Origin: Leifsonia xyli subsp. xyli str. CTCB07
GTDB taxonomy: Bacteria > Actinomycetota > Actinomycetes > Actinomycetales > Microbacteriaceae
NCBI RefSeq assembly: GCF_000007665.1
Contig: NC_006087.1
Coordinates: forward strand, 1,364,001-1,428,000
Direction: 5' to 3'
DNA: 64,000 nucleotides
A program made the position numbers and the translations under genes. The notes under the pieces are model-generated. The model saw only the letters and a list, made by a program, of their open reading frames with translations. It was not told the DNA's origin and did no database searches. This document shows, piece after piece, positions 57,699 through 64,000 of the stretch. Every line of letters begins with the position of its first letter. The first letter of the stretch is position 1.

Positions 57699-58751
57699 AT
57701 GGACCGAATGCAGCACGACAGCACGAGAACCCTCCCCGGTGTCTCCTATGTGATTCCTGTGCTCAACGAAGCCACCCACGTCCGGGCCGCTGTGGACAGT
57801 CTGCTCGCCCAGGACTACACCGGCCCGTTCGAGGTCACCATCGCGCTCGGCCCGAGCATCGACGGGACGACCGAACTGGTCGAGGAGCTGGCCGCTGTCG
57901 ACTCCCGCATCCGCGTGGTCGGCAACGAGGCCGGTTCGACGCCGGCCGGGCTGAACCTCGCCATCCGCGAGTCGCACTATCCAATCGTGGTCCGCGTCGA
58001 CGCCCACAGCGTGCTCCCCACGGACTACGCCCGCATCGCTGTCGAGACCATCCTGGAGACGGGCGCGGACAATGTGGGCGGTCTGATGGATGCCCAGGGC
58101 ACCACCCCGTTCGAGCGTGCCGTCGCCCGGGCGTATGGCAGCCGCGTCGGCCTCGGCGGCACCAAGCTGCACGTCGGCGGCGAAGCAGGCGCGGCGGAGA
58201 CCGTTTACCTCGGTGTGTTCCGCCGCGACCGGCTTCTGGAGGTCGGGCTGTTCGATGAGGAGATCAAGCGAGGGCAGGACTGGGAACTCAACCGGCGGCT
58301 GCGGCACAGCGGCGGCACGGTGTGGTTCACACCGCGTCTCAAGGTCACCTACCGTCCCCGGCCGAACCTGTATCGCCTCGCACGGCAGTTCTTCTCCACG
58401 GGTGTTTGGCGCGGCGAACTGGCGCGGCGCTTCCCCGCGTCGAACGGCCTCCGCTACTTCGCCCCGCCGGTGATGGTGCTCGGCTTCGCTCTGGGCGTGC
58501 TGCTCGGGATCGGCGGCGTCGTCCAGGCGGCGCTCGGCGGCACACCCTGGCTGTTGTGGGGGCTGGCCGTCCCGGAGACCTACCTCGTCCTCGTCGTGGT
58601 GTCAGCCCTGCTCTGGGGCCGCAGGGACGGTTTTTTGTCCCTGCTCTGGTTTCTCGTAGTCTTGCCCTGCATCCATTTCAGCTGGGGGATCGGCTTCATC
58701 CTCGGATACCTGTCGCTCACCCGCAACATCACGGCCCACACGGGAAGGTAG
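57699..58751 (+). CDS. family 2 glycosyltransferase, membrane-associated
   Basis: 350 residues from an ATG at 57699 (or 57708). GT-A domain: VSYVIPVLNEATHVRAAVDSLLAQDY, GPSIDGTTELVEELA, the DxD-like VVRVDAHSVLP (about 97-107), and the acceptor-site GQDWELNRRLRHSGG (about 189-203). Three hydrophobic segments close the protein (APPVMVLGFALGVLLGIGG; LLWGLAVPETYLVLVVVSALLWG; FLVVLPCIHFSWGIGFILGYLSL), as in membrane glycosyltransferases using lipid-linked acceptors. First of three adjacent envelope genes, with the CDP-alcohol transferase 2 bp downstream. Confidence 0.88.
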   Translation: MDRMQHDSTRTLPGVSYVIPVLNEATHVRAAVDSLLAQDYTGPFEVTIALGPSIDGTTELVEELAAVDSRIRVVGNEAGSTPAGLNLAIRESHYPIVVRVDAHSVLPTDYARIAVETILETGADNVGGLMDAQGTTPFERAVARAYGSRVGLGGTKLHVGGEAGAAETVYLGVFRRDRLLEVGLFDEEIKRGQDWELNRRLRHSGGTVWFTPRLKVTYRPRPNLYRLARQFFSTGVWRGELARRFPASNGLRYFAPPVMVLGFALGVLLGIGGVVQAALGGTPWLLWGLAVPETYLVLVVVSALLWGRRDGFLSLLWFLVVLPCIHFSWGIGFILGYLSLTRNITAHTGR

Positions 58752-58753
58752 GC

Positions 58754-59572
58754 ATGTCAGCACCCGGTTCCGGCGCGCGACCCGCACGGCCGTCTTCGAT
58801 CGCCCAGCTCCGGGCGGTCGCACAGCCGCCCGAGGTCCGCGGCCGCCGCAACGCCGAACACTGGACGGCCTCCCTCTACCTGCGGAACCTCTCGCCCTAC
58901 CTAACCTGGTCGCTGCTGAGGACCTCGATCTCGGCCAACGGCGTGACCGGCCTGATGATCCTCACCGGCTGGGCGACCGCCGCGAGCCTGCTCATCCCGG
59001 GCATCGGCGGCGCCGCCCTCGCCCTCGTGCTCGGCCAGGCACAGATGCTGGTGGACTGCTGCGACGGCGAGGTGGCCCGCTGGCGCGGGACCTCCTCACC
59101 CGCAGGCGTCTTCCTCGACAATGTCGGGCACTACTCCACCGAGACGCTGATCGCGATCGCTCTCGGCATCCGCGCGGCGGGCTACCCCTTCGAGACGCCG
59201 GCGGACTTCCTCTGGACCACCCTCGGCACGCTGCTCGCGCTGATCGTCGTGCTGAACAAGGCGCTCAACGACATGGTGCGCGTCGCGCGCGCCAACGCCG
59301 GGCTGCCGAAACTCACGGAAACGCAATTCGAGTACGCGCCGACCCACGGCCTCATCGCCAGGCTGCGGCGGGCGGCACGCTTCGTGCCATTCCACCGTCT
59401 GTACCACTCGGTCGAGCTGACCATGCTCATCTTCGTGTCCGCGATCGCCGGGCTCGTCATCGGGCCGGTGCTGGCGGACCGCATCCTCCTCTCCGCCCTG
59501 GTTCCGCTCGCCCTGCTCGCTCTGATCGGGCACTTCGTGACGATCATGGCGTCGAAGCGGGTCCGTGTCTGA
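58754..59572 (+). CDS. CDP-alcohol phosphatidyltransferase-family enzyme
   Basis: 272 residues, about six hydrophobic segments. The family signature is DCCDGEVARWRGTSSPAGVFLDNVGH (about 98-123): DxxDGxxAR, then G and D as usual, but the last Asp of the canonical Dx3D is His. These enzymes transfer a phosphoalcohol from a CDP-alcohol to a hydroxyl, giving a phosphodiester. Standing between two glycosyltransferases and with an NTP transferase upstream, it may add a phosphopolyol to a surface glycolipid. Start at the ATG 58754 after AGGTAGG. Overlaps the next gene by 8 bp. Intact. Confidence 0.82.
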   Translation: MSAPGSGARPARPSSIAQLRAVAQPPEVRGRRNAEHWTASLYLRNLSPYLTWSLLRTSISANGVTGLMILTGWATAASLLIPGIGGAALALVLGQAQMLVDCCDGEVARWRGTSSPAGVFLDNVGHYSTETLIAIALGIRAAGYPFETPADFLWTTLGTLLALIVVLNKALNDMVRVARANAGLPKLTETQFEYAPTHGLIARLRRAARFVPFHRLYHSVELTMLIFVSAIAGLVIGPVLADRILLSALVPLALLALIGHFVTIMASKRVRV

Positions 59573-60446
59573 CCCGGCGATCGCCGTCGTGGTGCTCACA
59601 CAGGGCACGCGGCCGGTGGAGCTGCGCCGTGGTGTCGAGTCCGTCCTGGCGCAGTCCGGCGTGTGTACGGACATCGTCGTGGTCGGGAACGGCTGGGACC
59701 CGGCGACCGCGGAGCCCGCGCTGCCAGCGGGCGTCAAGACCCTCGCACTGCCGGAGAACCTGGGCATCCCGGCCGGCCGGAACCGCGGCGTGCCGCTGGT
59801 CGAGGGCGAGACGCTGTTCTTCCTGGACGACGACGCCGCCCTCCCGGAGCCGACGTTCCTGGCCGACGGGGTAGCGCTCATCCGGGCCGACCCGGGCATC
59901 GGAATGCTCCAGCCACGACTGCGCGACCCGGAGGGGAAGCCCGCGCCACGCCGCTGGATTCCGCGCATCCGCAAGGGCGACGCCGCGCAGTCCGGAAACG
60001 TGTTCTCCGTCCTGGAAGCGGCCGTGCTGCTCCCCCGGACGGTCTTCGACGCCGCCGGTGGCTGGGCCGACCCGTTCTTCTACGCCCACGAAGGCATCGA
60101 TCTGGCGTGGAAGGTCTGGGATCAGGGCAAGCGGGTCTGGTACACCGGCGACCTGGTGGCCGAGCACCCCGCTGTCTCCCCCACTCGGCACTCGTACTAC
60201 TACCGGCTCAACGCGCGCAATCGTGTCTGGCTCGCACGGCGGAACCTGCCCGCGGTGCTCGTACCGCTGTACGTCGGCTCGTGGACCGGCATCCAGCTGC
60301 TGCGCTGGTTCCGCAAACCTGCTGTCCTCCGTGCCTGGTTCGGTGGCTGGGCGGAGGGCTGGCGCGCCGATCCCGGCGAGCGGAAGCCCCTGAGCTGGCG
60401 GACTGTGTGGCGGATGACGCGCGCCGGCCGGCCGCCGATCGTCTAG
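59565..60446 (+). CDS. family 2 glycosyltransferase (rhamnosyl/galactofuranosyl-type)
   Basis: 293 residues from a GTG at 59565, inside the end of the preceding gene. GT2 motifs: IAVVVLTQGTRPVELRRGVESVLAQ, NLGIPAGRNRGVPLV, LFFLDDDAALPEP (DDD metal site, about 85-97), GGWADPFFYAHEGIDLAWKVWDQG (acceptor/base region). A short hydrophobic patch LPAVLVPLYVGSWTGIQLL near the C-terminus may contact the membrane. Its TAG shares the palindrome CTAG with the stop of the convergent amidase remnant. Intact. Confidence 0.86.
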   Translation: MSDPAIAVVVLTQGTRPVELRRGVESVLAQSGVCTDIVVVGNGWDPATAEPALPAGVKTLALPENLGIPAGRNRGVPLVEGETLFFLDDDAALPEPTFLADGVALIRADPGIGMLQPRLRDPEGKPAPRRWIPRIRKGDAAQSGNVFSVLEAAVLLPRTVFDAAGGWADPFFYAHEGIDLAWKVWDQGKRVWYTGDLVAEHPAVSPTRHSYYYRLNARNRVWLARRNLPAVLVPLYVGSWTGIQLLRWFRKPAVLRAWFGGWAEGWRADPGERKPLSWRTVWRMTRAGRPPIV

Positions 60447-61244
60447 CCGGCAGGCTCGACCCGGTAGCGCCGCAGTTCCAGCGCAGGGTTCCTCTCGCGC
60501 ACGGCTGCGAGACGCTCGGGCGAGGCGTTCGCGACGGCGACGCCGGTCTCCTCACCGATGCCGGCGATCGTGACCCCCACCGGATCGACAATCCGGCTGG
60601 CGCCGACACCGGATGACGGAGGATGGCCCGCAGCGGCGATGTAGATCGTGTTCTCGATGGCGCGCGCGGCGAGCAGCGTGGCCCAGTGCTGCTCTTTGAG
60701 CGGACCGCGCACCACTGGGCGGGAAGGGCGACGAGCTGCGCTCCGGCATCCACGAGGCGGCGGGTCACTTCGGGAAAGCGGAGGTCATAGCAGGTCTGCA
60801 TCCCGACCCGGAGGCCGTCAACGTCGAACGTCTCCGGCCGGGCAAGGTCTCCCGGGATCACCCAGTCGGACTCGCAAGAGCCGAACGCGTCGTAGAGGTG
60901 CTGTTTGCGGTACACCGCCACCGTCGCCCCCAACGGGTCGACGGCGACGAGCGTGTTGGAGAACTTGTGAGGCTCCCCCGTCCGCTCGACCAGTCCGGCG
61001 ATGGCGAACACCCTGTGCCGGCGGGCCGCATCCGCGAGCGAATGGACGAAATCGCCATCGAGCGGTTCGGCGTTGTCGGCGAAAGAGAGACCGAGCGGGT
61101 CCGCGAAGTATGAGGAGTGCTCGGGGAAGACGACGAGCCGCGCTCCTCGTTCCACCGCGTCGGCGAGCAGCGCCGCGACAGTTCCCCGGTTGTGAGCGGG
61201 TCGGTGGGAGCGAACTGGACGACGGCGACCCCGGCGCCGCTCAC
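60443..61244 (-). pseudogene. frameshifted nitrilase-superfamily amidohydrolase
   Basis: Three frames together give a near full-length carbon-nitrogen hydrolase. Frame one opens with a GTG at 61244 (overlapping the kinase stop) as VSGAGVAVVQFAPTDP. Near 61195 it shifts to RGTVAALLADAVERGARLVVFPEHSSYF (catalytic Glu), VYRKQHLYDAFGS (Lys) and GMQTCYDLRFPEVTRRL (Cys). Near 60710 it shifts again to the C-terminal HWATLLAARAIENTIYIAAAG to the stop at 60443. The catalytic triad is intact but split, so no active enzyme is expected. Confidence 0.82.
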
Positions 61245-61659
61245 GTGGCCGCCTCGACCTCGGGAGCCGCCTGCTTCGCCGGCGCGGACTTCTCCGCGGG
61301 CAGGTGCAGGCTGATCGAGGTGCCGACCTCTTCGCTCTGGATATCGAGACGACCGCCGTGCGCCGTCACGATCGCCTTCGTGATCGTGAGCCCGAGGCCC
61401 ACCCCCGGAACCGCGTTGCGTGTCGCCGTCGACGCGCGGAAGAAGCGCTGCGAGAGGCTGCTCAGCTCCACCGCCGGGGATGCCGATGCCGGTGTCGGTG
61501 ACAGTGATCACCACCTCCTCCCCCGTCTCCCGCAGAGCGACGGTGACCGTCCCACCGGCCGGAGTCTTGAGCGCGTTCGAGACGAGGTTGTCCACAGCCT
61601 GCCCCAGACGGACCGTGTCACCGAGAACCTGGATGGGATGGTCGGGCACTGGCGGATTC
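61241..61659 (-). pseudogene. C-terminal fragment of a sensor histidine kinase, truncated by IS30
   Basis: Only the ATPase domain remains. From the IS30 edge: LGDTVRLGQAVDNLVSNALKTPAGGTVTVAL (N box) and VITVTDTGIGIPG (G1). Near 61470 the frame shifts and continues LSQRFFRAST, VGLGLTITKAIVTAHGGRLDI (G2) to a TGA at 61241. The sensor and phospho-acceptor domains are absent, and the DNA beyond the IS30 element does not supply them. A response regulator is not visible. Confidence 0.85.
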
Positions 61660-63140
61660 AGTGGTTGTTGCAACACGACGATTAGCTGGCGAGTAGTTTA
61701 GCGAGGCGTTCGGCTGGGGTTTCCCAGCCGAGCGTTTTGCGTGGGCGGGTGTTGAGCTCGTGGGCGACGTTCGTCAGGTCGGTTGCGGTGAATCGGGCGA
61801 GGTCTGTTCCCTTTCCCTTGGGGAAGTATTGGCGAAGGAGTCCGTTGGTGTTCTCGTTGCTGCCGCGTTGCCAGGGACTCGCGGGGTCGCAGAAGTAGAC
61901 CGGGATGTCGGTGGCTATCGTGAACGACTTGTGAGCTGCCATTTCCGAGCCCTGGTCCCAGGTGATCGAGCGACGGAGTTCGCGTGGGAGTGTCTTGACG
62001 GCGCTGATCAGTCCGTCCCGGACGGATTCTGCGGTGCGATCGATGGGGAGATGGATCAGCATCACGAACCGGGTGGAGCGTTCCACGAGGGTGCCGATGG
62101 CGCTGTTGCGGTGTCCGCCGATGATGAGGTCGCCTTCCCAATGTCCGGGAACGGCGCGGTCCTCGATTTCGGCGGGACGGTCGGAGATCATTACCATCGG
62201 ATCCGCGAAACGATGTCTGCGAGCGGCGCCAGAACGATGCGGTTTCCGCTTGGCCCGGCCGGTCCGCAGCACCATCGTGAGCTCGCGGCGGAGTTGTCCA
62301 CGGCCCTGCACGTAGAAGGCTTGATAGATCGTCTCGTGCGCCACGCGCATCTCCGCATCGCCGGGGAACTCGCGGATCAGCGACCGGCTGATCTGCTCCG
62401 GCGACCAACGTAGCGTCAGCTTCCGTTGAACGTAACTGCGCAGCTGCGGATTGCGGACCAGCCTCGTGGCTTTCGGTCGCGGTCGGCGGCTGGCCGCTTT
62501 CCGATGCGCCACGTATGGATGGTAGCCGCCCTCTCCAGGAAGCTGATTCCGGCGAATCTCTCGACTGATCGTCGACACCGAGCGACCAAGCTTGGCCGCG
62601 ACCCGACACAACGAAAGGCCGGCCCTGGTCAGGTCCCGGATCAGCTCACGCTCCTGCAGGGAGAGGAATCGTGGGTGGAGTGCGGCTTCGAGCGAACGCA
62701 TCGACGCCCGCTGAACAGGATCAACAACGACAGGCACCCTGTCTTTGTAATCGACCACGCGACCATCTGGATAAATGCGTCGCCCGTTCGACTGTCCCAG
62801 AGGTATCCCGTGTTCGGGCTGATTCCGACTCGTCCCACCGCTTCGCGGCGCGAGAGCCCGCTGCTCCGCAGCTCCAGGTACTCGTCCTTGCATGGGTGCG
62901 CGCTCATGCCGCCGCCGGTGTAGCCGTGACTAGCCAGGCCCGCCTTGCGAACCCATTGCGCGCACGTCGCGGGGTTGAACCCTAGCTCCCTCGCCGCGAT
63001 CGTCGTACTCCTGGACTCCTTGAAAATGACGAAGAAGGCTTCACGCTCCGCCTGGGTGTACTTCCTCTTCCCCGCACTGCGCCTTAAACGGGACACGGTC
63101 CTTGCAACTCCTAGAAACTCCAGATGTTGCAACAACCGCT
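61660..63140 (-). mobile_element. IS30-family insertion sequence
   Basis: 1,481 bp with 16-bp terminal inverted repeats AG(T/C)GGTTGTTGCAACA. No clear target duplication can be seen, which with the missing kinase 5' part suggests a deletion or recombination next to the element. It carries one minus-strand transposase broken by a frame change. Confidence 0.88.
61682..63096 (-). pseudogene. IS30 transposase in two frames
   Basis: The N-terminal part opens at about 63096 (GTG) with SAGKRKYTQAEREAFFVIFKES, AARELGFNPATCAQWVRKAGLA and LSRREAVGRVGISPNTGYLWDS. Near 62785-62800 the frame changes to GRRIYPDGRVVDYKDR, and continues LSLQERELIRDLTRAGLSL, HPYVAHRKAASRRPR, the DDE catalytic core PGHWEGDLIIGG, SITWDQGSEMA, SNENTNGLLRQYFPKG and to 61682. 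The domains are complete apart from the junction, so either a small indel or translational frameshifting joins them. No slippery heptamer is obvious. Confidence 0.83.
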
Positions 63141-63308
63141 AGAACCCAAGATGCACCCGACACCGCTTCTTTTCACTCCTGTCTCCCTCATATTCTCAGA
63201 ACTCACCTGCCTGACTGCTCACGCCTCCGATCCTCACGCCCTCCACCGCTCCCATCGCCCGCTCAGCCTCACCCCTTTTTCCTCCCCCTGTAACTGAAGG
63301 GACGCATG
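63141..63308. other. pyrimidine-rich spacer
   Basis: 168 bases between IS30 and IS3 debris. From about 63155 to 63295 the plus strand is mostly C and T, an unusual strand bias here. No gene is seen. Confidence 0.5.
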
Positions 63309-63558
63309 CTACGGCGGCACCGTGGAGCGCACCTCCCTCACAAGAAGTGTCTTGTGAGGGAGGTGCTGGTAAAGGGGTGGTGTGATTCGCCCTGGGTTTG
63401 GTTCCTGTTGGGAGTCTTGAGAAACGGTTGCTCTTAAGGGTGATTCGGTTTCGGTGTAGTGGGCTTGTCCGGCCTCGATCGGGGTGCGTATGTCGAGTTC
63501 TCCGTGGAAGCGCTGGTCGTTCCACCACCACACATGGGCGTGAGGAGCGAATTGGTGA
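63309..63558 (-). pseudogene. IS3-family OrfB C-terminal fragment
   Basis: The minus strand reads FAPHAHVWWWNDQRFHGELDIRTPIEAGQAHY, the end of an IS3-family integrase core (WWN..R.HGEL...TP.E). Its catalytic residues upstream are missing. The reading continues through a perfect palindrome to a stop at 63309. It faces the second IS3 copy at 63605, so two pieces meet head to head. Confidence 0.7.
63329..63366. repeat. perfect 17-bp inverted repeat with 4-nt loop
   Basis: GCACCTCCCTCACAAGA and its exact complement flank AGTG. It may be two IS ends fused, or a terminator within IS3 debris. Confidence 0.85.
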
Positions 63559-63604
63559 CAACTGATCGTTAGTGCTGTGGGGTGCTAACGGGGAGGATGT
63601 CATT

Positions 63605-63778
63605 ATGCCTGCTGTTTATCCCAGAGAGTTCCGTGACGATGTCGCCGCGGACGACGCGGCGGAGTTGCGGGAGGCGCGGAAACGGATTCGGTTGCTGGAG
63701 CAGGAGAACGAGGTCCTTCGCCGTGCGGCGGCGTATCTTTCGCAGGCGAACCTGAAACTAGGTGGCTCCCCCAAATGA
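63605..63778 (+). pseudogene. IS3-family OrfA with internal deletion
   Basis: 57 residues from the ATG at 63605 (GGAGG lies upstream). It begins PAVYPREFRDDV and jumps to AADDAAELREARKRIRLLEQENEVLRRAAAYLSQANL, the coiled-coil end of OrfA. The helix-turn-helix between them, about 40 residues in the family, is missing, so DNA binding is lost. Its TGA overlaps the OrfB start (ATGA). Confidence 0.75.
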
Positions 63779-64000
63779 CATACCCGCTCGTATCCGAGCT
63801 CGCCGACGCGGGAATCCCCGTGACGGTGTCGTGCCGGGTTCTGAAGCTCGCCCGTCAGCCGTACTACCGATGGCGCAACGACCCTGTCCGGGAAGCTGAC
63901 GTGCTCCGCGCGCACCGCATCAACGCCCTGCACGACGCTCACCACGACGACCCGACGTCGGCTACCAATACCTGGCCGATGAAGCCCGTCGCGCGGGCTG
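63774..64000 (+). pseudogene. IS3-family OrfB, 5' part, frameshifted, runs off the window
   Basis: From the ATG at 63774: YPLVSELADAGIPVTVSCRVLKLARQPYYRWRNDPVREADVLRAHRINALHDAHHDDPT. At about 63955 a base is missing; the expected FGYQYLADEARRAG is found in the next frame as VGYQYLADEARRAG up to the window edge. So this copy also appears inactive in spite of its fresh look. Confidence 0.75.

Noticed and set aside
59565..59572. 8-bp gene overlap as a sign of a frameshift
   Set aside because: Both proteins have complete conserved ends, so this is ordinary operon overlap.

Overview
The window reads as a chromosomal segment of a high-GC actinobacterium of the Microbacteriaceae. Gene content, GTG/TTG starts, the conserved prfB-ftsE-ftsX-smpB-ssrA block and the many freshly broken genes beside IS elements fit Leifsonia xyli best, a sugarcane-associated species known for pseudogenes and insertion sequences. 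The species name is an inference from content and sequence character; no database was consulted.

Layout. 1-10.6 kb: a minus-strand amino-acid block, ilvD-ilvB-ilvN-ilvC-(broken cutC)-serA-leuB-ilvE, covering most of the common isoleucine/valine pathway plus the leucine and serine steps. 10.7-13 kb: otsB and otsA for trehalose synthesis. 13-23.7 kb: mixed accessory genes, many of them decayed: sugar isomerase remnant, GDSL esterase lipoprotein, SLC13/ArsB permease, broken zwf, intact GH15 glucoamylase/trehalase, clpS with a DUF2017 gene, a collapsed sugar-uptake locus (binding-protein stub and truncated Gfo/Idh/MocA dehydrogenase under an intact ROK regulator), and a one-base-deleted AI-2E-type transporter. 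24-26.2 kb: small orphan genes, a PAP2-like membrane protein, a broken XRE regulator, tRNA-Lys. 26.3-34.7 kb: hisN, ArsR regulator, NatAB-like ABC exporter, DUF2809 protein, adenosine/adenine deaminase, APC permease, DEAD-box helicase.

34.8-36.3 kb holds an IS3 orfA stub and a nearly complete IS481-family element with CTAG target repeats. 36.5-42.6 kb is the trans-translation and division block: ssrA (tmRNA), a DUF5666-like protein, a tyrosine phosphatase, smpB, ftsX, ftsE, prfB, tRNA-Leu. 43-51.6 kb: a secreted Ig-like protein, DedA, rdgB-rph, murI, pncB, a DUF3039 protein and an ABC exporter whose ATPase has a lysine/alanine-rich tail.

51.9-60.4 kb is the most system-like part: a sugar/alcohol nucleotidyltransferase, a Wzm/Wzt (TagGH)-type polymer ABC exporter, two orphan proteins, a membrane-anchored HtrA protease, two family-2 glycosyltransferases and a CDP-alcohol phosphotransferase. 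Together they suggest synthesis and export of a phosphodiester-containing cell-surface glycopolymer. From 60.4 kb to the end the DNA is wreckage: a frameshifted nitrilase-family amidase, a histidine-kinase tail cut by an IS30-family element, and pieces of IS3-family elements running off the window.

I found no CRISPR array, prophage or rRNA. At least ten protein genes are disrupted by single stops, small indels or truncation, so the locus looks like a genome in active reductive decay.
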